A stretch of DNA of 64,000 bases, taken from the NCBI GenBank assembly GCA_038210445.1, contig JBBQWQ010000018.1:1-64000 (forward strand). The letters run 5' to 3'. The DNA is from JABFRG01 sp038210445. GTDB taxonomy: Bacteria > Myxococcota_A > Polyangia > Polyangiales > Polyangiaceae. Positions within the stretch are counted from its first letter, which is position 1; every line of letters begins with the position of its first letter. Below, piece after piece: positions 1 through 10,678 of the stretch. The notes below the pieces were generated by a model that did no database searches, was not told the DNA's origin, and was given only the letters and a program-made list of their open reading frames with translations. The translations under genes were made by a program, and so were the position numbers.

Positions 1-4
1 GGGG

Positions 5-2494
<2,490 letters not shown>

Positions 2495-2495
2495 A

Positions 2496-4073
2496 TCAGC
2501 CGGGGACGGCCCGACGAAAGAGGCTGCCGCCCGCGAGAATTTGCCGAAGCTCGTGCGACTCGACCGGCTTCACCAGCACCGCATCGAAGCCGGCGGCCAG
2601 CGCCTCTGCCTGTTGCTCGCGCGAGCCGTAGCCGGTGAGCGCCACCAGCGTGGTGTCTTTCATGCTGGGGTCTGCACGAATCCGTCGCGCAATCTCGTAG
2701 CCGTCGATGCCCGGAAGGCCGATGTCCACCACCGCCACGTCGGGGCGCGAGCGTTCGATGAGCTCGAGGCCTTCGACGCCGTGCGACGCACACTCCACCT
2801 GGTGCCCCCATGATTCGATGGACATGGCGAGGAGCTCCTGGAGATCGGTGTTGTCATCCACCACCACGATGCGGCGGCACTCCGGCGGCGCCAGGCTCTC
2901 GCGCGCGTCTGCCTCGGGGGCCACCGGAGCTACCGCCGGCGCCACGGCGGGAATGCGCACCTCGAACTCGCTCCCGTGCCCGAGCCCTTCGCTCTTGGCG
3001 CCGATGAATCCGTCATGAAGCTCCGCCAGTGCTCGCGCCAGCGCCAGGCCGACGCCAAGACCCCCTTGGGAGCGGGCGAGCGGGACGTCGCCTTGCGAGA
3101 ACACCGAGAACAGTCGAGAAATCGTCTTGGGGGTCATGCCCACGCCGTCGTCGCGAACGACCACGCGCGCGGTGGGCGTCTCGCCCGAAGACACCGAGAG
3201 CGAGCAGGCGATATGACCCCCACCGGGGGTGTACTTGCTTGCATTATGCAGAAGGTTCGCGAAGAGCTGTTCGAGTCGTGCTTCGTCGCCCTCTACCCAC
3301 ACCGTGGCCGTTGGCAGCTCGAGGCGCAGCTCCTGCCCCTGCGCATCGGCAGCAGTCAAGCGCACGGTGCGAGCAGCCGACTCCAAGATGACGCCCAGGT
3401 CGACCACCTTGCGCTGGAGCGCGATGGTGCCCCGGGTCACCCGCGCCACGTCGAGAAGGTCGTCCACCAGACGCGCCAGATGCCGCGCCTGCCGCTCCAC
3501 GACGCTCAAGCTGTGCGCTGCCGAAGGCTGCACGCCTTCTCGCAGCATGGGCACCGCCACCGTGATGGCCGCGAGCGGGTTTCGCAGCTCGTGCGCCAGC
3601 ATCGCCAGGAACTCGTTCTTGCGCTCGTCGGCGTCGCGCAGCTGCAGGGCGCGGCGACGAAGCTCCTCTTCAGCGCGCTTGAGGCGCAGGAGCGAGCGCA
3701 CGGTTGCGAGCAGCTCCTCCTCCTCGAAGGGCTCTGCGAGGTAGCCGTCGGCGCCGGCGTCGAGGCTTTTGACCTTCTTCGCGGTGGTGAAGCTCGCTGA
3801 CGAAGTGTGCAGCACCTTCACCGGGCGCGCCGCGGGCCCTCGCCTCAGCTGCTCGCAGACTTCGAACCCGTCCATGTCCGCAAGCTTGAGGTCGAGGATG
3901 ACCAGGTCCGGCAGCTCCTCGCCCACCCTCCGCAGCGCTTCCGCGCCCGTTCCCACCTCGACGACGGTGTAGCCGGTGTGCCGCAGCAGCGCCGTCACGG
4001 CGGCGCGCTCCGCGCTCTCGTCGTGCACGTTGAAGATGGTGCCCGAGGTCGGGTCGACGAGCCTATCGGGCAT
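2496..4073 (-). CDS. Hybrid histidine kinase, REC-HisKA-HATPase-REC
   Basis: The 525-residue soluble kinase begins with a receiver domain (phospho-Asp61 in LDLKLADMDG). It continues with HisKA (His161 in LAHELRNPLAAI), an HATPase domain (DDGVGM, GGLGVGLALA) and a second receiver (VVDDNTD, Asp450 in VDIGLPGIDG, conserved Lys in VKPVE). In the first receiver the usual Lys-Pro is replaced by Glu-Pro (LAEPFEEEE), so its phospho-signalling may be altered. The frame stays open upstream by about 210 codons, but that part is low-complexity antisense to the cupin gene. ATG at 4073 gives a normal receiver start. It is convergent with the first kinase gene, and the two may form one signalling locus. Confidence 0.88.
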   Translation of the reverse strand: MPDRLVDPTSGTIFNVHDESAERAAVTALLRHTGYTVVEVGTGAEALRRVGEELPDLVILDLKLADMDGFEVCEQLRRGPAARPVKVLHTSSASFTTAKKVKSLDAGADGYLAEPFEEEELLATVRSLLRLKRAEEELRRRALQLRDADERKNEFLAMLAHELRNPLAAITVAVPMLREGVQPSAAHSLSVVERQARHLARLVDDLLDVARVTRGTIALQRKVVDLGVILESAARTVRLTAADAQGQELRLELPTATVWVEGDEARLEQLFANLLHNASKYTPGGGHIACSLSVSSGETPTARVVVRDDGVGMTPKTISRLFSVFSQGDVPLARSQGGLGVGLALARALAELHDGFIGAKSEGLGHGSEFEVRIPAVAPAVAPVAPEADARESLAPPECRRIVVVDDNTDLQELLAMSIESWGHQVECASHGVEGLELIERSRPDVAVVDIGLPGIDGYEIARRIRADPSMKDTTLVALTGYGSREQQAEALAAGFDAVLVKPVESHELRQILAGGSLFRRAVPG

Positions 4074-4431
4074 CGCAGGCGGCCTTGTTCGCACGGCGCG
4101 GCGGAGCGATGGGCGGCCTTGCCGCTGTCGATGCTCGAGCGTCATGCCGAGAGCACAAACGGCGAAGGCGGATGGAATGAGACATGGGACACCTGCGGCG
4201 GATGCAACCTCTGCGCCGGCTTCCAACGTAACGAATCCCCTCGCTTTGGTCTCTTGATGAGAGCCAAAACGCCCCAGTGAGGCGTTTCTGTCGTCCACGG
4301 TGCAGGCGCCGCAGTCTCGTAGGTTGCCGGGCCAGGCGACGGGTTGCGCGCGCCCTTCTTGTTTCATGGCCCAGCGTCCATATGCAGTGTGGCGCCTGGT
4401 CGGCACGGGCGGAATAGGCCAGCGTTCGCGC
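4074..4431. other. Divergent intergenic region with two inverted repeats
   Basis: These 358 bp separate the divergent kinase and cupin genes. No convincing coding frame is present. Around 4245-4287 there are two adjacent inverted repeats: tttggtctc / gagagccaaa with one bulge, and a perfect aaacgcc / ggcgttt separated by ccagtga. No gene ends here, so they are more likely operator or leader structures than terminators. Confidence 0.5.
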
Positions 4432-4947
4432 ATGTCGATTCCTCTCCCAGGCAGCCCACGTCGCAGCGTCGGTGATGGCCATTGGGTCACTGCGAACGAA
4501 GGGTCGCCGCTGGTGCTGCCGGGCTGGACCATGCGCGTCAAGGTGACGGCAGCCGACACCGCAGGCGCAATGACGCTCATCGAAGCGCGCATGGCTGCAG
4601 GCCATGGCGGTCCCGCGGAGCACGTGCACGCGGGCCACGACGAAGCCTTCTTCATGCTCGCGGGCGAACTGCGCTTTCGCGTCGGAGACCAGTATCGAAC
4701 GGCCACGGCGGGCGAGACCGTGTTCGCGTCCCGGGGCCTTGCGCACGGCTTCTCGAATCCGGGTCACGACGAGGCGCGATACCTGGTGGCGCTCACGCCG
4801 TCGGGGTTTGAGGTCTACTTCGAGCGGCTGGCCGCCCTTCTCCGCGCGCAAGGCGCACTGCCCTCACCCGATAGGCTCGCGGCGTTGATGGCCGAGCACG
4901 GCACGTTCCTGGCCGCTCCGGCGGCGGGCGGGTCGGGCGATCGGTGA
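4432..4947 (+). CDS. Cupin-domain protein
   Basis: This is a 171-residue single-domain cupin. The first cupin motif reads EHVHAGHDEAFFMLAGELRF, giving the metal-binding His-X-His, Glu and Gly. The second contains GETVFASRGLAHGFSNPG, with the distal His. The C terminus (FEVYFERLAALLRAQG) resembles bacterial quercetinase-like small cupins of unknown substrate. It probably binds one divalent metal in the cytosol. The frame can be extended upstream to 4300, but that segment is low-complexity, so ATG 4432 was chosen. The substrate cannot be inferred. Confidence 0.8.
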   Translation: MSIPLPGSPRRSVGDGHWVTANEGSPLVLPGWTMRVKVTAADTAGAMTLIEARMAAGHGGPAEHVHAGHDEAFFMLAGELRFRVGDQYRTATAGETVFASRGLAHGFSNPGHDEARYLVALTPSGFEVYFERLAALLRAQGALPSPDRLAALMAEHGTFLAAPAAGGSGDR

Positions 4948-4959
4948 TACGGTGGTACC

Positions 4960-5892
4960 ATGCGCGTTCGAAGTGCTTGCCTCGCATTGTGGTTCCTTTC
5001 GGGCTGCGGCATCGAGCTGAGCGGAGGGACCATCGCGTCGCCGGACGCCGGCAGCTTCGCCGACGCCGGTGAGCTCACCGACGGCGCGCCCCGACCGGAC
5101 GCTGGAGGGCAGCCGGAGGGCGGTGATGGCGGTGATGGCGGCCCAGGTGCAGACGCCGGCGACGCCGGTCTCCTTCCCCCCGACCCCAACGACGTGGCCG
5201 TGTCGTACGCCGCTGGCATCGACACGTTCGTGTACGCGTTCGATCGCGCCACCAGCAAGTTCACGCGGCTCAAGTCTACCGCCTGTCCGCCGGCGGAGGA
5301 GACCGCGGTGTTCAGCGACGGATCCGTGTATATTACATCATCCACCAGCCAGGACCTCTACCGCTGGACGGTGGCCGCCGGCTGCACGTCGGTGCGCGTC
5401 GGGAATCGGTTTCCGTTCGCCATGGGTGTGGCGCCCAAGGGAACGCTCTCGGCCACCGAGGAGGTGCTGGTCGGGTACGACGGCGCGGACTACGTGCGGG
5501 TGGATACCTCTACCGGCGACGTGACGGTGGTGGCCGCGGGCGCCCTGGGAACGCTGCGGCCCAGCGGCGACGTGACGGCCATCGGCCAGAAGGGCTATCT
5601 GGCCGCCGCCCAGAACACCGGCCAGGGCTCCGCGTTCGCTTGCGCGGCGGGCGGTGATTGCGTGGTGGAGGTGGACCTCAAGACCGGCAAGCCGGTGAAG
5701 TTCCTAAAAGCCTTCACCGGCCTCGGCATCTACGGGCTGGCCCATTCCCGAGGGAAGCTTCTGCTCTACGCCTTTGGCCAGGTCTTCGATTTCGACGTGA
5801 GCGCGCTCACGCTGGGTCCCGCGCTCGCCGCTTTTCCGTTGGGCGCGAGCTTCACCGGCGCGGGCGCGCCACCCTACCCTCGAGTCCCTTAG
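4960..5892 (+). CDS. Secreted lipoprotein of unknown function
   Basis: A short signal peptide ends in the lipobox LSGC (Cys16), so the 310-residue product should be lipid-anchored in the envelope. A long Asp/Ala/Gly-rich linker (about residues 26-72) is followed by a domain whose repeating strand pattern suggests a beta-propeller (FVYAFDRATSKFTRL, VVEVDLKTGKPVKF). No catalytic motif is visible. The mature N terminus CGIELSGGTI is almost the same as in the otherwise unrelated RCC1 lipoprotein at 28192-29655. ATG 4960 lies 12 bp after the cupin stop, so the two genes may be cotranscribed. Confidence 0.75.
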   Translation: MRVRSACLALWFLSGCGIELSGGTIASPDAGSFADAGELTDGAPRPDAGGQPEGGDGGDGGPGADAGDAGLLPPDPNDVAVSYAAGIDTFVYAFDRATSKFTRLKSTACPPAEETAVFSDGSVYITSSTSQDLYRWTVAAGCTSVRVGNRFPFAMGVAPKGTLSATEEVLVGYDGADYVRVDTSTGDVTVVAAGALGTLRPSGDVTAIGQKGYLAAAQNTGQGSAFACAAGGDCVVEVDLKTGKPVKFLKAFTGLGIYGLAHSRGKLLLYAFGQVFDFDVSALTLGPALAAFPLGASFTGAGAPPYPRVP

Positions 5893-6149
5893 AGGAGACT
5901 GGTCTTTTTGGCCGAACCCTTCGGGATGCCTTCGCCTCCCGTCCTCACGTGAAGAGAGAGTGGGCGACCGGCGCTGCACCCCGCGATCGCGCCTCCCTCG
6001 GTCGCGGCCAAAAATTCTCCGCCGCCGCGCAGTCAAGCGGACCAGAAGAGCCACTCGCTCACACGGCGATTTTTCCGGCCCCGCGCGAAACCACAGCGGG
6101 TCGCAACCGAACCTTGCACCCACCCTTTCCTACACTATGATGCGCCGCC

Positions 6150-7244
6150 ATGAAGCGCCTCGCAGCGGTCCTCTCGTTCGCTCTCTTCGCCGCCGCCTGC
6201 GGCGACAGCAATCCCGCGGCGCCGTCGCCGAACGGCGCTGCCGATGCCGGGACCGACGGCAGCGCCGTGGGGCTCTCCGGGCTGCGCAGCGACTGGCGAC
6301 AGATGGCTGCGCAGTACATGGAAGGGCGCGCCGACAACTGGCTCACTTCGCCCCCCAAGGTGAGCAACATCGGGTGCGCCATGTCTTGCCACACCACCTA
6401 CCCGTACACCCTGGCGCGGCACGCCCTCACCGCCGACATCGCCACGCCCAAGGCGACGCTCGCGCGCCAACGCTTCGAAGGTCGGGTCGCCGAGGGGGTA
6501 TCCGCCACGCCTTTCTACGGCAGCAACGCCGACGCCAAGACCAAGGAGTCGCTGGCGACCGAGGCCCTGCTCAACGCGACCGCGCTCTCGCTCGACGACG
6601 TGTGGTCGAAGCGCCCGCTCTCGCCCGCGTCCACCGCGGCGCTCGACCTCATGTGGACCACCCAGAACGCCCAGGGCACCTGGGCCTGGCTGGAGTTCAA
6701 TCTCGAGCCGTGGGAGACCCGCAACGATTTCGGCGCGGCCATGGCGGTGCTCCTCCTGGGGTCGATTCCCGAGAACAGCACTGCCGGTCAGGCGGCGGGC
6801 ACCACCAAGCTGCTCGGCTACCTGCGCGGTCGACTGTCCACCATGGCGCTGCACGATCGCGCGACCCTTCTGTGGACGAGCGCCTACCTCAAGGACTCCA
6901 TCGCCAAGGAGCAGCGCGATGCGATCGCAACCGAGGTGGCGAGCAAGCAGCTGGAAGACGGGGGCTTCTCTGCCGGCGGCTGGGGCAAGGGCGCACGCGC
7001 TGCGCAAGTGGCGGGCACCAGCGACGGCTACGCTACCGCCCTCGCCACGCTGGCGCTCTGTCGCGAGGCCGGCCACGAGGCCACGGTGCAGAAGGGTCTG
7101 CAGTGGCTGGCCCAGAGCCAGGCCGAAGACGGCTCGTGGCCCGGACAGTCGGTGAACACCACGTCGGCGCGCGCAAAGACCTTCATGACCGACGCCGCCA
7201 CCGCCTACGCGGTGCTCGCGCTCACGCAGTGCGGCAAGCAGTAG
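6150..7244 (+). CDS. Lipoprotein with alpha/alpha-toroid (prenyltransferase/squalene-cyclase-like) repeats and a CX3CH motif
   Basis: The signal peptide ends at the lipobox AAAC (Cys17). The mature part contains helical repeats of the prenyltransferase/squalene-oxidase type (KQLEDGGFSAGGWGKG, QSQAEDGSWPGQS). Such exported toroid proteins carry QxxDGSW-like repeats but are not necessarily cyclases. Near the N terminus the motif NIGCAMSCHTTYPY has Cys76, Cys80 and His81. This resembles a c-type haem site but has three residues between the cysteines instead of two. No DxDD cyclase motif is visible. A structural or binding role in the envelope is more likely than terpene chemistry. Confidence 0.75.
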   Translation: MKRLAAVLSFALFAAACGDSNPAAPSPNGAADAGTDGSAVGLSGLRSDWRQMAAQYMEGRADNWLTSPPKVSNIGCAMSCHTTYPYTLARHALTADIATPKATLARQRFEGRVAEGVSATPFYGSNADAKTKESLATEALLNATALSLDDVWSKRPLSPASTAALDLMWTTQNAQGTWAWLEFNLEPWETRNDFGAAMAVLLLGSIPENSTAGQAAGTTKLLGYLRGRLSTMALHDRATLLWTSAYLKDSIAKEQRDAIATEVASKQLEDGGFSAGGWGKGARAAQVAGTSDGYATALATLALCREAGHEATVQKGLQWLAQSQAEDGSWPGQSVNTTSARAKTFMTDAATAYAVLALTQCGKQ

Positions 7245-7324
7245 CCGCGCTGTAGAGAGCGCGATCGCGGCACCGGACAGGCGTTGAATGCCAACGTCCG
7301 CGAGCGCACCTATGCCGCTCTACG

Positions 7325-8362
7325 ATGCGGCTTTCTTCCTTCGCTTTGTTCCTTTCGCCTGGGCTCGTACTGGCCGGAACCGCGCATGCGGAAGACCGCG
7401 CGCAGCTCTCGTGGACCCGCGGCGATGGCGCCGAGACGTGCGCCACGCGCGCCGAGGTTGCCCGCCGCGTGGCCGACCGCCTGGGGCGCGATCCCTTCGT
7501 CGTGCGTGCGAACGAGAGCACCCTCGCGCTGGAAGGTGTGGTGGAGCGCGCACCGGCTGGCGCCTATCGCGCCCGCATCTACGCCACGCCCACCGCATGC
7601 GTGGGCGGCACGTGCGCGCGCGTGGTTCGAGAGCTCACCGGCGACGCCGCGAGCTGCGTATCGCTCGACAGCGCGGTGGTGCTGGCGCTGGCCTTGACCA
7701 TCGACCCGACCGCGGTGAGGGCGCCACCTGCGCCAACCAGCCCGCCTGCGCCAACCAGCCCGCCTGCGCCGCTGGCACCCATCGCGCCGCCACCGGTCGC
7801 AGCCAGGCGCGAGGCACCCGCGGCCGCGCCGGCGCTCGCACGCGAGGGGCTGCACGGCGTGTTCGGCGCTCACGCAACGCTGCTCGGCAACGTGCTCCCG
7901 AGCCCGAGCTTCGGGGCTGGCCTGGAAGGGCGCTTGCGCGTCGGGCCCCGGATGACGTTGTCGCTCGGGGGCCTGGTGCAGCCGGAGATTCGCGATGGCG
8001 ACTACGCCTTCGGCCTCTCCGCCGGTAGCGCGGGCGCGTGCGTGGGCGCGGGCTTCGGAGCCGATGCAGGCACGGGCGCACGCCTGCGCATCGATGGATG
8101 CGGGCGCGCGCTGGTGGGCGGCATGCACGCGGTGGTGTACCGCCTGGAACCCACCGAGCCCGGACAGCGGGTCTGGGTCGCTGGCACCCTCGGCGCGTCG
8201 GTCGCACTTCGCGTGCTCGGCCCTTTCGGCATCGAAGCGAGCGCCTTCGGTCTGGCCTCGCTGGTGCGTCCGCGCTTCTACGTTTCCGGCACCGACGCGA
8301 CCGTTTTTCAGGTGCCGGCCGGCGGCTACGGCGGCGCGCTCGGTTTGTTCGCACGCCTGTGA
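7325..8362 (+). CDS. Exported protein, probable outer-membrane-associated
   Basis: The 345-residue product has a cleavable signal peptide (cleavage likely after GTAHA), then a globular N-terminal domain with Cys pairs. A proline-rich linker (APPAPTSPPAPTSPPAPLAP) follows. The C-terminal 180 residues show alternating glycine and aromatic strands (GRLRVGPRMTLSLGGLVQP) typical of small outer-membrane beta-structures. Two perfect 18-bp direct repeats encode part of the linker. This two-part layout is common among uncharacterised myxobacterial envelope proteins. No enzyme motif was found. Confidence 0.72.
   Translation: MRLSSFALFLSPGLVLAGTAHAEDRAQLSWTRGDGAETCATRAEVARRVADRLGRDPFVVRANESTLALEGVVERAPAGAYRARIYATPTACVGGTCARVVRELTGDAASCVSLDSAVVLALALTIDPTAVRAPPAPTSPPAPTSPPAPLAPIAPPPVAARREAPAAAPALAREGLHGVFGAHATLLGNVLPSPSFGAGLEGRLRVGPRMTLSLGGLVQPEIRDGDYAFGLSAGSAGACVGAGFGADAGTGARLRIDGCGRALVGGMHAVVYRLEPTEPGQRVWVAGTLGASVALRVLGPFGIEASAFGLASLVRPRFYVSGTDATVFQVPAGGYGGALGLFARL
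7731..7766 (+). repeat. 18-bp tandem repeat, two copies, in-frame
   Basis: The unit cgccaaccagcccgcctg occurs twice back to back and encodes the Pro/Thr/Ser linker of the surrounding exported protein. Its length is a multiple of three, so copy-number change would alter linker length without a frameshift. Confidence 0.9.
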
Positions 8363-8422
8363 CGATTCGTTGAAGGGTTGGCGGGGCTGCGCGCATTCAC
8401 CCTACAACCAAGGAGAACTTCG

Positions 8423-9376
8423 ATGCGCCTGCTTCCTTTCCTCACGGTCCTCTCCACGCTCGGTCTCGCCGCGTGTGTCTTCGATGCTTCGGTCGCCAAG
8501 GAGGCGCCGGCCGACGGCGGCGTGGCCACCAGCGCCGACAGCGGCACGTCGACCCCCGGTACCGACGGCGGCACGTCGACCCCCGGTACCGACGGCGGCG
8601 GCAAGGACGCCGGAACCTTCCTCGGTACGCCAGAGCCGGGCCCCACCAAGGCGGGGGCGGTGTTCGCTTCCATCTTGCCGCCTACGCCCGGCAACCCCAG
8701 CGGCGCAAGCTACGCCTTCGCCATCTTTCAAGACGGCGCCGCCCGCGCCGGCTCGTGCCTGGGCCGCGACGAAGGTGCTTGTCACGTGATCACCTGCCCC
8801 ACCGGCCCCACGCCCTCGACGCCCAGACCGAAGCAAGCCGGCACCGTCGACGTTGGCGGCATCTCGGTGCCCTGGAACCCCCTCCGCGAAGAGTACCTGT
8901 ACACGTCGCAGCAGGGCCTGGCATGGAGCGCCGGACAGACCATTGCCTTGGGCGCCGCGGGGGGCGACATCGCGGCGTTCTCGGGAACGCTCACCTTCCC
9001 GGAGACCTTGAGCATCACCGCGCCCGGGTACTCGCCGGGCATCTCCACACCGCTCCCGGTGTCCAAGGCGGCGGGCATTCCGCTGAGCTGGGTGGCGACC
9101 GCAAGCGACGTCCTCATCACGTTCTCCGAGTACTCCTCAGGCGCCGGGCAGCGGAGCATCGACGTCACGTGCACGGTGCCGGGTCCGTCCAGCAGCTTCA
9201 CCGTGCCTGCTGCGGCGCTGCGCGATCTCAGCACCCTACCGACCGCCTCCGGAGGTCCGCACCGCTCCATGTCTGTGCAGACTTTCACCCGCAAGGCCCT
9301 CACCGTCGACGGCTATGCGGTGAGCCTGTCGGCCAGCGTAGGCAGCGCGGGCTGGGAACCTGTGGTTTCCCCCTGA
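8423..9376 (+). CDS. Secreted lipoprotein of unknown function
   Basis: This 317-residue lipoprotein starts at ATG 8423, preceded by an AAGGAG ribosome site. The signal peptide ends in LAAC, followed by a Ser/Thr/Gly/Asp linker with a duplicated GTSTPGTDGG. The rest is a beta-rich domain with one probable disulfide pair (CLGRDEGACHVITC) and no enzymatic motif. It sits 26 bp before the ECF sigma factor gene, so it could be cotranscribed with the regulatory pair. Confidence 0.72.
   Translation: MRLLPFLTVLSTLGLAACVFDASVAKEAPADGGVATSADSGTSTPGTDGGTSTPGTDGGGKDAGTFLGTPEPGPTKAGAVFASILPPTPGNPSGASYAFAIFQDGAARAGSCLGRDEGACHVITCPTGPTPSTPRPKQAGTVDVGGISVPWNPLREEYLYTSQQGLAWSAGQTIALGAAGGDIAAFSGTLTFPETLSITAPGYSPGISTPLPVSKAAGIPLSWVATASDVLITFSEYSSGAGQRSIDVTCTVPGPSSSFTVPAAALRDLSTLPTASGGPHRSMSVQTFTRKALTVDGYAVSLSASVGSAGWEPVVSP
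8543..8596 (+). repeat. 27-bp perfect tandem repeat, two copies
   Basis: The 27-bp unit begins ggcacgtcgacccc and is duplicated without mismatch inside the linker of the lipoprotein gene. It is in-frame and suggests recent slippage or duplication. Confidence 0.9.
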
Positions 9377-9401
9377 CCAGGTCCGCCGGAGCGCCCCCCG
9401 C

Positions 9402-9980
9402 TTGAACCTCAAGGCCTTGCCGTCCCTCTTCGGATTCCGGCGCACCGCTCCTGCAGAGAGCGGCGAGGCCTTCGTGCGCCGGGCCCACGAGGCCCACGGC
9501 GACTTCGTGTTCCGCACGCTGCAACGCTTCGGCGTGCGCGATGCCGACCTCGAAGACATGACGCAGGAGGTGTTCATGGTCGTGCTGCGTAAGTGGCACA
9601 CCTACGATCGCGAGGTGAAGATGACCACGTGGCTCTACGGCATCGCCATGCGGGTGGCTGCCGGACAACGAAGGCGAGCCTGGGTACGGCGCGAAGAGCC
9701 CACCTCGGAGCTCCCGCACGAGACCGACGAAGCGTCGCCGGAGTCGGCCCTGGTGGCGGCCCGGCGCGCGCAAGCCCTCGAAGAGGTGCTCGGCGCCCTC
9801 GACGTAGACGCCCGCGCCATCTTCGTGATGTTCGAGATCGAAGGCCTCAGCGCGCAAGAGATCGGAGACGTGGCGGGGATACCGGTGGGCACGGTCTACT
9901 CACGTCTGCATTATGCACGCAAAAAGTTTGAGCAAGCGGCCGAGCTCCGGCGCCGGCGCGAAGAACGGGGCACGCCATGA
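9402..9980 (+). CDS. ECF-type RNA polymerase sigma factor
   Basis: The 192-residue protein has sigma-70 region 2 (about residues 24-95, with DADLEDMTQEVFMVVLRKW and TWLYGIAMRVA). It also has region 4 (about 130-178, helix-turn-helix LSAQEIGDVAGIPVGTVYSRLHYARKKF). Regions 1 and 3 are absent, as in extracytoplasmic-function sigma factors. The start appears to be a TTG at 9402 with GGAG about 10 bp upstream. It overlaps the next gene by ATGA, so sigma factor and partner are translationally coupled. The regulon is not visible from this window. Confidence 0.9.
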   Translation: MNLKALPSLFGFRRTAPAESGEAFVRRAHEAHGDFVFRTLQRFGVRDADLEDMTQEVFMVVLRKWHTYDREVKMTTWLYGIAMRVAAGQRRRAWVRREEPTSELPHETDEASPESALVAARRAQALEEVLGALDVDARAIFVMFEIEGLSAQEIGDVAGIPVGTVYSRLHYARKKFEQAAELRRRREERGTP

Positions 9981-10666
9981 CCAAGCGATGGCTGGAAGAA
10001 GGCGCCCCCGCGGGGGTACGCGAACTGTTGGGCGGTGCGCGCGCCCCCCGCGCCATGCGCGCCGACGAACGCGCCCGGAGCCGGGCGCGCCTGCGCCGGG
10101 CCTCACTGGTTCCGCTGGCCGCCGGTCTCGGCCTGTGGATGAAGGGCGGCCTTCTGGCGGCCAGCCTTGCGCTGGCCAGCACCTCGGTGGTCTGGGTGGT
10201 TGCCGGCGGCAGTACCGGCGGCCGCGAGGGCGTGCCCACCCTGGGCAGCGCCGCGGCGCGCGCGCGATCCACGGGAACGCGGATCGAGAGCGTGGCCCCC
10301 GCGGCCACGACGCTACCACCACCGACGCAGGCACCGACGGCGACGCCGACGCCCAAGCTTCGTGCAGTCGCGCCGCCCACCGGCAGCGCGGTGGCCAGCG
10401 AGCCGCATTCGCTCGCCGCCGAGGCCGCGCTCCTCGAACGCGCCCGCGCGCAGCTCGGCAGCTCCCCGGCCACCGCGCTGCAGCTGGCCGACGAGCACCG
10501 ACGATCGTTTCTCCAAGGTCAGCTGGGGCCGGAGCGGGAGCTCATCGCCATCGACGCGCTCGTGCGACTGGGCCGGCGCGACGCAGCACTCCGGCGTGCC
10601 GCGCCGCTCCTGGGTCAGCCAGGGCTGTACCACGATCGCGCGACCCGCATTCTCGACGCGCACTGA
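9977..10666 (+). CDS. Membrane protein coupled to the ECF sigma factor (probable anti-sigma-like regulator)
   Basis: The 229-residue protein has a short basic cytosolic part (about 1-45) and one transmembrane helix (LLAASLALASTSVVWVVAGG). A Thr/Pro-rich linker follows, then a helical C-terminal domain (about 150-229) that resembles a TPR-like pair (ERARAQLGSSPATALQLADE). The start codon overlaps the sigma-factor stop (ATGA). Single-pass partners in this position often bind and silence the sigma factor. There is no clear zinc-binding anti-sigma (HxxxCxxC) motif, so the anti-sigma role is inferred from context only. Confidence 0.7.
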   Translation: MTKRWLEEGAPAGVRELLGGARAPRAMRADERARSRARLRRASLVPLAAGLGLWMKGGLLAASLALASTSVVWVVAGGSTGGREGVPTLGSAAARARSTGTRIESVAPAATTLPPPTQAPTATPTPKLRAVAPPTGSAVASEPHSLAAEAALLERARAQLGSSPATALQLADEHRRSFLQGQLGPERELIAIDALVRLGRRDAALRRAAPLLGQPGLYHDRATRILDAH

Positions 10667-10678
10667 TGGCGCCGGCCG

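Noticed and set aside
6150..7244. A true squalene or terpene cyclase.
   Set aside because: The protein is a lipoprotein without the DxDD or other cyclase catalytic motifs; only the toroid repeats match.
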